Assembly (NCBI GenBank): GCA_905221605.1
Contig: CAJNDS010002312.1
Location: forward strand, 255,001 to 317,000
DNA: 62,000 nucleotides
Reading direction: 5' to 3'
From: Symbiodinium natans
Lineage: Eukaryota; Sar; Dinophyceae; Suessiales; Symbiodiniaceae
Made by a program: the position numbers and the translations under genes. A model generated the notes under the pieces. It searched no databases. It worked only from the letters and a program-made list of their open reading frames with translations, and was not told where the DNA came from. Of the stretch, positions 40,394 through 53,232 are shown piece after piece (positions within the stretch are counted from its first letter, which is position 1; each line of letters starts with the position of its first letter).

Positions 40394-41230
40394 AGGTTTA
40401 GGGATTTAAGTCTCAAACCCTTCAGGGTTATAAGGTTCTACTCCTATAGACAATGCCTAAATACCTTAAACCCGAAACCTGTAAACCCTCTAGGGTCTAA
40501 ACCCTATAGACGTCTTTAGAGATAAACCCTGAAAAGACCCGAAACCTTTCAACGTTATAGGGTTTAATGGTTCACAAACCTAAGGTCTGGACATGTATAC
40601 CTTCAGCTCCTATGGGGGTTAAAACCTTTGAGCCTTTTTGGGCCCTATAGGGCTTTAGGGCTCAGACCCTAAACTGGCTAAGGTTTAAATGCCTCAACCT
40701 TCAACCTAAATGGGCATAGGTTCAAGTGCCTAAATCACAGGGTTATAAGGTTTCTACTCCTTGGTACTGCTTAAACCTTAAGCCAATAGGGTTTAAACCC
40801 TATAAGGCTAACTCCGTGACGGTTTTAGAGAAAAACACTGCAAAAAACTCAAAACCTTTACAAACCTAAGGTCTGGGCATGTAGACCTTCAGCGCCTATA
40901 GGGTTAGAACCTTTGAGCCTTTTTGGGCCCTATAGGGCTTTAGGGTTCAAACCCCAAACGGTTTAAATGCCTCAACCTTAAACCCTAAGGTTTGGACTTT
41001 ATGGGCTTAGGTTGTCATGCTTATAAGTCTTAAACCCTAAACCTTTAAACATTAAACCTATAGGGTTCAAAGCTTAAAGGTTTAGGTTTAATTGCCGACT
41101 TATGTGCAAATGCCTAAATCTTAAACCCCAAACCTTTAAACCTTAACCATATAGGGTTTAAAAGTTAAGGGTTGGTTTAATTGCTTAACCCACAAGGGTT
41201 TCGGGGTAAACCCTTAAACCAATAGGTTTT
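40394..41230. repeat. Telomere-word-rich tandem block, about 315-bp period
   Basis: Two tandem copies start at 40428 and 40743 (both TTATAAGGTT...CTACTCC) and share AAACCTAAGGTCTGGNCATG, CCTTTGAGCCTTTTTGGG and CCCTATAGGGCTTTAGGG. The last is a palindrome made by fusing both telomere-like orientations. Decayed words continue to 41230. Confidence 0.85.
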
Positions 41231-41404
41231 AGAGAATAAGGCCGCAGTGGAGCTGAGGGAAGGGGAGGGCGGGGCCAGTGAATCCTAGAGCCAGAGTATG
41301 GAGAGGAAATGAGTCCGCGACTCCCAGATTTTAGTACGGATTGTTGAAGATAGTGGCTTAGGGTGTTCCTGCATTTAAGCTTGCATTTCGAAATCTACGT
41401 TAAA

Positions 41405-41960
41405 TGCGGGCAGACCCCAGGAACCAAGAACCAAGAACCAAGATGCTCAGGAGTCTTGATTCGTGGCTCTTGGTTCCTGGCGCTGGGCTGCATTTAAAAC
41501 TGCATTTAAAAATTTAAGATAAATGCAGACCAGCCCCAGGAAACAAGAACCAAGAACCAAGATGCTCAGAACTCTTGATTCTGGAATCTTGGTTCCTGGG
41601 GCTGGCATTTAAACACTTGATTTTGGAATCTTGGTTCCTGGGGGTGGTCTGCATTTAACTAAAATTTTTAATTTTAAATGCAGCCCAGCCCCAGGAACCA
41701 AGATTCCAGAATCAAGAGTTCTGAATCATCTTGGTTCTTGGTTCTTGGTTCCTGGGGCTGGTCTGCATGTAACTTAATTTTTGAAATGCAGTTTTAAATG
41801 CCAAGCCCAGGAAGCAAGATTCCAGAATCAAGAGTTCTGAGCATCTTGGTTCTTGGTTCCTGGGGCTGGTCTGCATTTAACTTAGATTTTTAAACGCAGT
41901 TTTAAATTTCACAGGGTCGTGTCCGCATTTAACTTAAATTTTTAAATGCGGGTTAAATTC
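41405..41960. repeat. Cluster of nested inverted repeats (hairpins)
   Basis: Arms CCCAGGAACCAAGAACCAAG and their reverse complement alternate at about 41415/41475, 41535/41600, 41690/41750 and 41805/41865, each pair closing over ATGCTCAGAACTCTTGATTC-like loops. The spacers are themselves palindromic (GCATTTAA...TTAAATGC). Confidence 0.85.
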
Positions 41961-42089
41961 GTGCGGCCTCGGTCAAGTAAATTCAGGTAATGGTGTCGTG
42001 TGTCGTGGAAAAGTTCAGTCGCACATCAACAACACACCAACAGCACATCACCAGAGGGAAAAACAGGGAAAACAGGGTGGATCTTTGGG

Positions 42090-42178
42090 GGGGTACCAAA
42101 TATAGAAATATATAAATATATAAATATATCAATACATAAATATATAAATACATAAATATATAAATGTATAGATATATG
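42090..42178. repeat. AAATATAT-type microsatellite
   Basis: ATATAAAT and ATACATAA units. Confidence 0.95.
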
Positions 42179-42179
42179 C

Positions 42180-44449
42180 AAATGAAGGAAGGCCTCGGAA
42201 CCGGCTGTTGTGGAAGACAGGTCTGTGCCAGGTGTGTACGCATCATCTGGCTCAAGCACTTTGGTGCCCACCTGCACGACAGCCAGTACATGAAGCACGT
42301 CAAGTTCGATTGCGAACAGGCGCCGCCCAACTGATAACTGCGCACACTCGAAAGTAGAATCATATCGCGCGCTTGCTTGGCCCTCAGCTCCGTACCCATA
42401 ACATGTTGATTTTGCAACTTGAGAGCAGTCACTCACAGCGATGCAGTTCCTCAAGGTTAGTGCACGCCCCTCCCCCTCCCCCCAGAAAGGGCTGAAGGGG
42501 GTGGGGACCCTGCTATTTCGATACTTTTTGAGGGGGAAAGTCGCTAGGCTCAGAAAGGCTTTCGGACAGAAACCCGCTTTTAGCTCGAGCCGGCGTGTGG
42601 GGCTGCTTGGTGTCTGTGTGTGTTGCAACCTTAACCCTGACTGTATGTTTTACGGCCAAGCTGAGTTTGTAAAGTGTGACCCGGCGTGGCATGCCCAGCG
42701 TGGCTAGGCACAGCCCACGTGTGACAGCTTGCCCTCTTTAGCGTCTGTTCCTGAACCACGACGGCGGGTGAAATTCGCAAGACCTCACAGACACGAGGGG
42801 GGACAAGCTATGGCATGTGGGCTGTGCCTATCCACCCCAAATAAACGCCCTCCTACGAGGAAAAGCTGGAAAGGGCGGGAAGAGCAACACCATGCCCTTC
42901 GTAATCCATCCCAACACCTGCGGCTTCCCCACCTAATTACTTCTCATTGCCCGCCTCTCTGAAGAGCATTGGTGTCAATTCAAAGAGAGAAGAGAAAGGG
43001 AGTCCGAGAAAATTGATAAAACTTCGAGGTTCGGAAATATTCCACAACCCCTCCACTTCCTATTTCTGATTGCGCAGGGAAGGGCAGAGCCTTGGTGGAG
43101 TCCTAGAGCCAAGGAGAAGAGAGGGCCCTGTCCTTCCCCGCCTATTTCTCACTTGCTCTGGCAGAGCCCAGAACCTTGCTGGACTCCTATAGAGTCAGAG
43201 GGGGGGGGGACTGTAGCGTGCCCGAGGCGCAGCCCCTCGCAATTTGTGTAAGGTTTAGGAACAGTGCTGTGCCTGCGTTCTGTGCTTGTTCTGAGGCTGT
43301 AGTTGAGCTTTAGCAAGTCCATGGGGTTTTGGCCGGTTTTGGGTTTACAGGGTTTTGGATTGGTAGGGATTATGGTATACAGGGTTGTGGGTTTGGGTTG
43401 AATGCAGGCTTGGGCGCAGCATGATGCAGGGGTTGTATGCGGCGCGAGCATTCAATACATGTCTGTTGTGTGGAAAGCTTCTTTGCGGTTCGAATCTATT
43501 CGGAAGCTAGGACAGCAGATGCATGGCGAGTGGCGGTGGGTGGGGAGTGTGGAGAGGTAGAGAGCGCTGTAAAAACTCATATCCGAACAATGCCGCAAAG
43601 CCCTCCGCCCCTGCCCCCAAAAAACATAATTATAGTTCCGATCTCCAAACCATTCCAAACCCTTCTCGTTTCGCCAAGTGTGAGAAATTTGTACTCCTTA
43701 CGGGGACATCAAGAGGGTCACGAAAGCTCGTCAAACTATGCAAGGCACGCGCTTCGCAAAACAAGGCTTGAGCGAGCCCATGCCAAATCACGCCTGTGTG
43801 TTTGGGAACGGCGAATTCTGTTTGAGGTGTGCCACCCTCCACCCTCACACTGCTCGGCGGGCACAGGCTCTACCGCAAAAGCGCCTCTTCCATCTCATAT
43901 CTTCCACTGCTCCTGTCAAGAGTCTGGGCTTGACGATTTCTCCGGCAGTGAGGTCCAGTGCCCAGCCTTGTGACATCCTCCACCTTGTGTTGCGGCACTT
44001 CTAGGTAGCAAGATGCTATAAGATGCTGCGCGACTGCAAGAGGTGTCAAATTCTGGCACCGCTGGCCTGCGTATGGATGGCAGGAGCCCGCGCTTGTTCA
44101 ACAAGCAAGCCAGTAGATGCAGCAGACTGCGCAGTGCGTGCTTGCACCTCACGGAATACGTTCAGAGATGGGTGTCGCTACTAGGAATCCGCAGTATGCT
44201 ATGGTGTCCTGCCTGGACTTTCGCAGCGGCGGCCTGAACCAGTTCTGCTTCGTGAAGCTTCTTTTCCTTTGGAACGACCAGTGAACATGCTTCTCGGTCA
44301 AGCCATGTCAAGCCTCTTTGCCCTACAATGACCTGCAAAGCGTGCTAGTGCTTGTTCTCTTTGCATGCTAGTCAGCTCACAATACATACCACAAGGACAT
44401 GTGCCAATTGCCTGCACAACAAACGTTCACACAGGAGCTAAACGTCAGG
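42180..44449. other. No confident gene
   Basis: Unique and moderately repetitive DNA. CCTAGAGCCA-type words at 43100 resemble 41285. A G run lies at about 43201. Open frames on both strands (for example 43437 to 43973) have no recognisable domain. Confidence 0.4.
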
Positions 44450-46158
44450 TCATGTGGCGGCATCTGTCTCCACAGGTGGGATGAGCCTCTGGGCTTCGTA
44501 GAGGAGCATAAAGGGCTCCTCCCTCTGCACGTCCGAGAATGGTACGGATCTGATTTCATCATCGTCTGCGAGGTACCACTGTTCATGCTGACCTCGACCG
44601 GCCCTGACGAAAGCAAAGTAGTGGCCACCATTTACTCCCATGGAGCGGTACACTATCATGGCAAAGAGCAGGTAGCGTACCTTTCGCTTCGTGTTGGACG
44701 TAGTTCCATCATACTGTATGATGAGATCCTTGTCGACTGTGAGCTGAGGACCGCGACCTTGCTGAACCCGGCTGATGTGGACCAGCAATATGTTCGGAGG
44801 CCGCGCAATGCCAGCCTGCCTAACACAGCCCGTCCGAGAACATTTCTCACACTTCCATTCGCTGATGTGTTCTTCCTGGGTATAGCTCGACAGGAGGTCC
44901 TTCACACCGACGATGTTCTTCCTCCCCATGATTCCGTCGGGAAAGGAATTGCATGTAACGCAGAAGCAATACTCTGCACGGCTGGATGAGGATGTGTCGT
45001 TGCAAGTCTTGCATTTGACTGACCTGGGATGGGTACAATGATGCATCTCATGACCTGTACACTCGGTCCGATCTTCGGCTAAACTAAGCCCAGGTCTGAT
45101 TCAACATCATTCCGAAGATGTGGCCTGGGCATGGCGAGACAAGGGTCAAGGCGATGCTTCAACTGACGCGGAGGCAACAAAATACGAAAGTGGCCGTCAG
45201 TAGCTCTCAGTAGCTGTAGGCCACGGACCTATCAAGCTGCTTTGCTCAAGTTGCTCTTTCTCCGTGACGGAAAGGCCTTCCAGCGTGCGCTCGTTGCTCC
45301 GCATGAATGCCACTGACAACACCAAACACCTCCTGTGTGAGCAAACCCCTTGCGTTGCGCACACAAAACAACTTGAAAAACACAAGCATGCCTACGGCCT
45401 ACGGCGCGTGCAGAAGTCCTATATAATTAAACGACAGTCCAATCTCGGCAATATGCGGCAAGGCTCGACGGGCGGACTGCTGTAGAAATTGCCATGAACT
45501 CTGTGCCAATGCAGTTGCTAACCATACACAACGTCTGCTTTCAGCTTTGTAGCGGCAGATCTGATGCGAACCACCACGCAGTGTATGAAGATTTGCATGG
45601 ATTGCAGCCCTGAACACCTGGCCTTTTGCAGAAATGCAGCCTTCCAGGAGCTTGGAGATAATTAGCACGAATGCCTCATGGGCATCGGCTTGTTCACCAT
45701 GTTGAAACTCGCCTGGCCGGCACGTCGGCGGATGCTGTCGGGTGGTTTTGCGCAGTTCACTCAGTTCACAAGTGCACAAGACATCTGCCTACTAGCTTGC
45801 GCCAAGGTGCCATTGGTGGATGCTGACTGCATCAATGACGCCATTTGAGTCGCCGCCACACAAGCTTTCGAGGAGCGTGCTGAATCAAGTTCTTTGAAAA
45901 GTTGGCGCAATGCCACTAGCCACTCGTCCTTCACCACGGCACCTTGTCCAGATGGGCATGCTGCATGCTATTGCATGCTAGGCTGATCGTGAATTAGTCT
46001 GAATAGGTATTGCATCTGTAGCGGCGTCTGAGGGCACGGCTTTCGAAAGCAAGCGCAAGGCTTCTCCGCAGCATTGGGGTGTAGTACAAACATTGCAAGA
46101 TTGCGTTCAAAAAACATACATTCCGAACATTCCGCAGGCCGACTGGCACGAGGTTGAC
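44450..46158 (-). CDS. Ubiquitin carboxyl-terminal hydrolase, USP family (peptidase C19)
   Basis: The protein cleaves ubiquitin from substrates. Cys-box exon (from 46158, after TTGCCCAG|G): GLRNVRNVCFLN then AILQCLYYTPML; the Cys after NV is the predicted nucleophile. Exon 45942 to 45793: DEWLVALRQLFKELDS. An 80-base GT-AG intron (45713 to 45792) joins it in phase 1 to EFQHGEQADAHEAFVL, the QxDAHE box. The last exon (from about 45056 or 45023 to the stop at 44450) has CKTC and CEKC zinc-type pairs, RPPNILLVHISR, the His box NGGHYFAFVR, and WYLADDDEI with the third catalytic residue, ending LLYEAQRLIPPVETDAAT. Donors of the Cys-box and DAHE exons are ambiguous, and exons N-terminal to 46158 were not identified. 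Confidence 0.85.
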
Positions 46159-46399
46159 CTGGGCAAGCGACAGTCAAACGGCGATTTTCTGTAAATCTCG
46201 GTTTGAGCGCTTGGCAGCTTCAGGAATCGTGTCGTTGAGTCCATTCTGTGCCAACCAATCCTGCGCAACCGCGTGCAAGGGACTCATAGCGCAAGAGGCA
46301 CTATCCGTACCGGCCTTGTACACTCGACCACAGAGCGCCGTCTCACCAGGGATGACCCTTAAAGAATGACGCCACTGCATGCCAATGCATTTTTATCAC

Positions 46400-48690
46400 G
46401 CCGTTTCATGCTGGCAAGGTGCAAATTGCCCATGGCGGCACATCAGTGGAGAAGGCTCACATGTGAGGAAGCAGCAAGCCCCACAGAGATCGAACCTATT
46501 ACAGTTGTGAAACTTACATGCTCAGCATACCCCCGAGATTTGCAATTGTACGGACACTTGACAGTTAACGTGCTGCTGCGAGCCACAAAGAAGGGGCATC
46601 GGGCACACTGACGTACTTGCCAAAACATGCCTACAGTAGCCTTCAGAGCATCGCCTACATGAGTACAAAAAACATCCGGGCAGCTATGCGATATTCTGGT
46701 CATGTCAGAACACTTCAGGATCGAGGCTCCCGCAAAGCGACTTGGAGGGAGCTGCGGCTTCGCTTTTGGCTTGGGCGGCTTGGGCGGGTCCTGCTTCTTT
46801 TGTGCAGGTCCTCGCAGCTTGACTCGATCAGATCAATGAGCCTTGCAAGCCCGCAGTTGAGGCATTGAGGCTGCCGCGAGCTTGGGCTGGCTGTGTTGAT
46901 GTCGCAGGCGGCACCGCCGAACCTCAGCTGGATACTTTGAAACCTTCATACCCCTGCAGGTCCTAGGTTTCGGATTTCGGATCACGGTTCGTGATTCTAA
47001 GCCATCCTGGGCCCTAGCGTTCATAGCGCACAAGAGACAGTCGATTGCGAGCAGCCTCCAGGACACATCAAATGTGCCTGTTTGATCGTGAATACTTCGT
47101 GAATTCTGAATTCTCCGAGTGCTGTCATGCCTGCAGCTTTGCCTGGATGGCGGCGGATCTCGCCTGCCGCTCCTTGCCAACGCTAACCGCTCGGGGGCTG
47201 CGCTGACCGTTCAATGTCATGAGTTGCCCATCCTCGTAGGAATTTACTCCTTCCTGCTTCTCTTCCACGAAGTCATTGAAAGGCCTCGATAGTGTGCGGA
47301 GTGCGGCCTAGGGCCTAGGGACCCTGCAAGAAACACATGGGTTTGAGATTTGAGAGCTCGGGCTTGAGTGCACTTTCAGAGTTGATCGCGTCGCTGAAAT
47401 TGCCGTCAGGCCTCGAGTCACCAAGAGCAACGAAATGCAGTGAATAACGGTGGTCGCCTGGGGTCGTGGCCGCCGACTTTTGGCCACGTGCAGGACTTTG
47501 GCAGCTGACTGCGTGGCATCCGGAGGCAGTTCTTCCTCGAAAGAGTCGTGGCAGGCTGTATATGTAAGGAGCAATTTACAACTGCAGGCTTCGGGGAGGC
47601 TTTGGTATCTCTTGAGATCTGCAGCACTGGGTTGGAGGAATCAGGTTGACAACGATTGATGCGAGACGGGCTCTATGTTCGTGCAATCCCAATGGATCCC
47701 ACTGCATTGAACCGAGCTTCTAGGAGAGGCTTATGCCATCCAACACCTCTACAGGATACCCAGGCGCCATGAGGCTCCTCCCGCATGTTTTCAGCTGTCA
47801 TTGAACACATTTTGTTGCTCCGTCCTCTTTATTTCCCCTGCTAGGACCTAGAAAAAAGAAGGACCCCCCCCCCCCCCGTCATTGTTGTTCGGGGATTCTA
47901 AGAAGCTGGGCCTCGCCTCGCCCCTAAACTCATACAATCCTACATTTTTTTCGGGAAGCTGGGTGAGGTTGGAGATGTATGGGTGCCTGATCACTTGATC
48001 GCACTCGGCGCATGTTCCCTGCTTACCACACAAAGCGTTGCCCGACCACTTTGGCAGCTTCGGTGCAAGCGTGGACCGCGGTCGTCGTATGGCAAAGGTA
48101 TCAGAAACCTATCGGTCGAATGGCCTCGTGGTTGTCGATGGGGGAAGCCAATTGGTGCAATGGTCTGACGGTCAGTGGTCCAATGGTTGGGTGTCCTATG
48201 GAGCGGAGCCCATTGGTTAATGGACTAATCGTCCGGTGGTTGTCGCATTTCGGAAGAACCTGTGCAAGGATTTGTGCCTTTCTCCACGCGCAGTCCGCAC
48301 GATTTCTGATGGATCCAGCAGGAGTATGTCAAGATAGTGCCTTGCAGGAGAGCAGCATGCTGGCAGTGTTTCATGGTCCGACAACTGCAAGCACGATATG
48401 GAGTTCTATAGAGCTGGCAGCGTTGAAGAATCAAGGAGATCCACGCGGAACGTACTCTTAGGTTGAGCGTGGCTGAGAAGCGCAGGGTTCCAGGAACATT
48501 CCTGGTGGAATACAGGCACTGTAGTAGAGTACATGTGCACGAGCCGCAGGTGGGGATGCCAATCCGACTATGTAAGCAACGTATGTCTACAAGTATCAAA
48601 CTAGGCAACCTTATATCCTAACTGAACAAGATGAACCCCGCAGTAAACCCAGGTAAGATTTGTACATGTTCTTGTGAGACCTGCCGACCG
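46400..48690. other. No confident gene
   Basis: Possible minus-strand exon at about 47450 to 47560 (DSFEEELPPDATQSAAK). C run at 47866 to 47878. Otherwise unique sequence without recognisable features. Confidence 0.4.
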
Positions 48691-48699
48691 ACAACCACA

Positions 48700-49297
48700 C
48701 ACACGCCCGCACGCACGCCCGCCCGCCCGCCCGCACGCAAGCACGCACGCACCCACGCACCTACGCACCTACGCACACACGCACACACGCACACACGCAC
48801 ACACGCACACACGCGCACACGCGCACACGCGCACACGCGCACACGCGCACACGCACACACGCACACACGCGCACCCGCGCACCCGCACACGCACACCCGC
48901 GCACGCGCGCACGCGCGCACGCGCGCACGCCGCACACGCGCCACGCGCACACACGCCACGCACACAACGCACACACGCACACACGCACACACGCACACAC
49001 ACGCACACACGCACACACGCACAACACGCACACACGCACACACGCCACACGCGCACACAAGCCCGCACACCCGCCACACGCCCCGCCGCCACCCGCACAC
49101 CCGCACACCCGCCACCGCCACCCGCCACACCCGCACACCCGCACACCCGCACACCCGCACACCCGCACACACGCACACACACGCACACAAGCACGCAGCA
49201 CGCACACGCACGCGCACGCGCACGCGCAGCGCACGCGACAACGCGCACGCACGCGCACGCGCACGCGCACGCGAAAGCGCACGCGCGCACGCGCAAG

Positions 49298-49356
<59 letters not shown>

Positions 49357-49610
49357 ACACACACACACACGCGCACGCGCACGCACGCACGCACGCACCC
49401 AGCACCACACGCACCCACACGCACCACGCACCCCACACACGCACCCACACCCGCACCCACACCCACACCCACCCACACCCCACACAACCCAACCCACACC
49501 CGCACCCCACACCCGCACCCACACCGCACCACACCCGCACACCCACACACCACACACCCACACACCCACACACCCACACACACACACACCCACACACACA
49601 CACACACACA

Positions 49611-49652
<42 letters not shown>

Positions 49653-49748
49653 ACACACCCACCACACCACGCACACGCACACGCACACGCGCACACACCC
49701 AGCACCACACACGCACACGCACACGCACACGCACACGCACACGCAACG

Positions 49749-49790
<42 letters not shown>

Positions 49791-50215
49791 CCCACCCACA
49801 CCCACACCCACCCACACCCCCACCACCCCACACCCCACACCCACACCACACCCACACCCACACCCACACCCACACCCACACCCACACCCCACACCCCACA
49901 CCCACACCACCGCACCGACACCCACACACACCACACCCACACCCACACCGACACCCGCGCACACGCGCACACGCGCCCACGCGCCCACGCGCCCACCCGC
50001 CCACGCGCCCACGCGCCCACGCGCCCACGCGCCCACGCGCCCACACGCCCACACGCCCACACGCCCACACGCCCACACGCCCACACGCACACACGCACCA
50101 CACGCACCACACGCACCACAGGCACACAGGCACACAGGCACACACGCACATGCGCACACGCGCACATGCGCACACACACGCACATGCGCACACACGCACC
50201 CGCGGGCGCCCGCGC
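48700..50215. repeat. 1.5-kb alternating CA/CG tract
   Basis: Almost pure (CA)n/(CG)n mixtures: CGCACACGCG, CACGCCCACG, CCCACACC and a 50-base (CA)n. Nearly every base alternates pyrimidine/purine with single-base slips. It leaves all frames open for up to 650 codons on both strands. These frames are not genes. Confidence 0.97.
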
Positions 50216-51490
50216 GCGCTTGAAAACACACAGGGACATTGCGGCAAACTCCTAGGCTTTGTGTAAACAAGGGACAATGTCTTGCACTGGACGGTTGTTA
50301 TGCAGGAGTTGTTCCTTAGTTTCTCAGGGTGGTTTTTTTTGTTTCTCACCGAGCTAGCAAACAAGCCAGGTCTTCGGAGGGGAGTGGAGGTTCCGGGTAG
50401 GCTCGATGCCCGGAAATGTCTGCGGGGAGGGGGCTGCTTGTGATAGACCTGGAATGTGTTCTGGATTAGATTTTTGGACGTTTCTGGGCTGGAGTAGTGC
50501 AGGACTCGAATTCCAAGTGAAGCCATTCTCGGAGATGTATAGTATGTCGGGTATGTCGGGTGTTCCTGATGCTGATGAAGCGGCGCACGAACAACTGCAG
50601 GGGAAGCTGTCTCAGGGGCAGGTCTGCGGAAGCTCCGCTCACATGTACCCCGGGAGATGGCAACATGTCGGGGGACAATGCCGGAGGTGAGACCTCCCTT
50701 CCTTTTTGATCTACACGTCACCCTGGTCTCGTGGCTTTTGACGAGTTTTGTTCATGGATATTTTGCTTTTGTGTGGCATGTTTATGGCATGCCAAAGCAA
50801 CACAGGCCATGCGACCATAACCCCTCCCCACGACCGAGCTAGCACATGCAACAAGTACGGCTCGCAAGCGAGTTGACCAACATATCGGAAGCATCCTTCC
50901 TCGCAAGCGATCTGAACGAAGTGTTAGAGGCATCCTTCATCATTCAGTGTCGAGGTGTGTTTGTGGTTCGTAGCTTTCAGATACGCTGAGCTTACAACTC
51001 ATGATCGTAGTTTTGTACATTTTGTATTTCTGACAGGTTTTAGGTTCAACATGGTTCAGCATGGCCTCAGGTTTGGGGCTCGTCAGCTCTTGAACCGACC
51101 CCCACGATACATACTTTTGCCCCAGCGACTTTAAGCGTGGGGATGTTTAGGGGCTCTGCAGCAGCTCTTTTGGTAATTGCCGATCGAGTGCACGAGACAG
51201 GCCAACAATGGTTAGCACTATGCAGATTGGCCCCCCGTCCTCCAAGTTCTCCACCTCACCCAATTCTTCATAGTTCTGCCTCTGGTCTCTGCACATTCGT
51301 TTCCCAAGCAATGCCCATGAGACGCGCTCCGGTCTCTGGCCTCACTTGAATCGCCGCCGTTTCTGCCTTTTCCCGCTCCTCATCAGCGGCAAGCACTCCC
51401 AACCTGTTCGGTGGAAATCAGCACAGCATGCTTTGCCGCAAGGCCAGATGCAGTGTGAAAGCTTGCTCGATACAGGCTCGGGCACGGTGT
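50216..51490. other. No confident gene
   Basis: Unique sequence with short frames only. TATGTCGGG is tandemly repeated at about 50543. Confidence 0.4.
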
Positions 51491-51790
51491 TCAAGTCCCC
51501 GGGTTCAGCTCCAGATGCCCATCCTTGCGCTCGCGTTCTGTGCTCGAACCTGATTCCTCAAGCCTATGCCAGCCTTCCCGCTGCTTTCTGTCGATGTCCG
51601 CCAGCACATCATCGAGAGAAACAGGCTGGCACAGGACGAATTTCCATTTGATAGCGGTCTGATTCGCCGCGCAGCATGCGGAGGCAGGCCTCCGGCTGTA
51701 GTTGTTCTTCCTCTGGTACGGGCCTCTGGTCCACCACCTTTCATATCTGCGATGCTTGTCCGAACCCAAAGATACCCAAAGCACCACAGC
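51491..51790 (-). CDS. Probable exon, product unknown
   Basis: The minus frame reads KHRRYERWWTRGPYQRKNN, YSRRPASACCAANQTAIK, WKFVLCQPVSLDDVLADI and DRKQREGWHRLEESGSS. Basic, then amphipathic. A candidate upstream exon (VPVGSADDADPGDPFEVKG) lies at about 51860 to 51795. Confidence 0.5.
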   Translation of the reverse strand, partial: AVVLWVSLGSDKHRRYERWWTRGPYQRKNNYSRRPASACCAANQTAIKWKFVLCQPVSLDDVLADIDRKQREGWHRLEESGSSTERERKDGHLELNPGT

Positions 51791-52308
51791 TTCCAAACCC
51801 TTTGACCTCGAATGGGTCACCTGGATCAGCATCATCTGCTGAGCCTACCGGGACACATCTGAGACCTGGATGTGAACATGACGTGGCCAGGCTGAAGCGA
51901 CTGTTTTGTGCGTTGCAAGCCTTCCTCCGACTCACTCTCCTGCACTCTCTGGGTGCTTCTTCACGTATGCTACGCAGGGTGCACAAAGGCCAAAAACCCA
52001 ATCACAGGATCGGAGCGCTCAAAAACGTAACATTACGTTTATAGCCTCATTCCATGCACTGCGGCGTGAGAGTCAATGCCGCCCTGGCAGGCAACTGCAT
52101 GTCCTCTTCTTCTGTTGGCCCCTTAACTACCTGGGAGCAGCCACATATGCTAAGCGATGGAGTACCTGGCACACATCCATGCCATCTGTCAGGCCTCAAA
52201 ATTAGGCATGCCGACGTCTGCTTGTCCATTTGATAGCCAGTCGAGTCCTGCACATGGCGGTTGAATTTTACTGGTAAGAAGGCTGTTTTGCAGCAATGAG
52301 GTCAGAAC

Positions 52309-52698
52309 TTACCCAGCCGCTTGGGCCCAAAGCGTAACCTGCCATGCTTTGAGCTCAACAAGAAGGCTGCTCTTTTCACTCTTACAGGTGTGGAGGTAGC
52401 GGACCGCTTTCTGCCATTCGGCGAATTTTTTCGGACATCTTTGCTGCTTCACCTTACTTAGAAGGTATTTGCATAGATCTACTCGTGTTTGTGCGGGGCC
52501 ATACGTAACCCCGGGAAGTCGCTGTTGGCCCCCGGCTGCGCAAACGCTCCTCCTTTCTTCGCTCCTCACGCGCTTGCGGCGTGGTGACTTATACTTGTCA
52601 TGCCATGACAGAACTAAGGAGTAGTTCGGGTCCTTCTCTTGACGATAGAGCCTCTGCTCCTCCTGCCGCAGTGATTCAGTGTGTGAGCTGCTGTGCAA
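52309..52698 (-). CDS. Probable exon, basic protein, unknown
   Basis: The minus frame reads SLRQEEQRLYRQEKDPNYSL, VLSWHDKYKSPRRKRVRS, VTYGPAQTRVDLCKYLLS, KVKQQRCPKKFAEWQKAV and RYLHTCKSEKSSLLVELK: about 125 open codons rich in Lys/Arg/Gln. It may share a gene with the exon at 51.5 to 51.8 kb. Confidence 0.5.
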   Translation of the reverse strand: MHSSSHTESLRQEEQRLYRQEKDPNYSLVLSWHDKYKSPRRKRVRSEERRSVCAAGGQQRLPGVTYGPAQTRVDLCKYLLSKVKQQRCPKKFAEWQKAVRYLHTCKSEKSSLLVELKAWQVTLWAQAAG

Positions 52699-53065
52699 AT
52701 GCAGCGCAGGTGTGGTGGGCCTCTTTTTGCATCATCCGCTTGGAGGTCTGCTTCCTTTCAGGCACATGCTACTTCTGCAGATAGTTGCAGTCGATGGATT
52801 GAAATCTGCACAATCTTGAGGCATGTGCTGCACCATTCGCCGCGTCTTTTCTTCCAATGCAATGGCATGACCTCAGCCCACCGTTGAAGCCTGCACATTA
52901 GGCGCCCACTCTCGGCAAAGTCCACTCTGCCTGTGCATGTGCAGGACAGACAAGGCCAGAACGATTGGCCCTTCGCCGACGCTCCTGTCAACTTTGTGAA
53001 GCTGAGCAGGTCGATCGCCAGCACACTTCGTGCCGGAGCATGCTCTCTGGCATACATACAACACA

Positions 53066-53197
53066 ATATATATGTATATATATAGATATATATATATATA
53101 TATACGTATATATATATATATATATACATATATAGTCATCTGGAAGGATTTACACATTGCATTTTGTCGAGTGATAGTAGGGGAAGCATATATGTAC

Positions 53198-53232
<35 letters not shown>

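Noticed and set aside
48618-50721. Open frames of 490 to 650 codons on both strands (His/Thr/Arg- or Val/Cys-rich products)
   Set aside because: They are translations of the CA/CG tract, which lacks stop codons in any frame; repeat content explains them fully.
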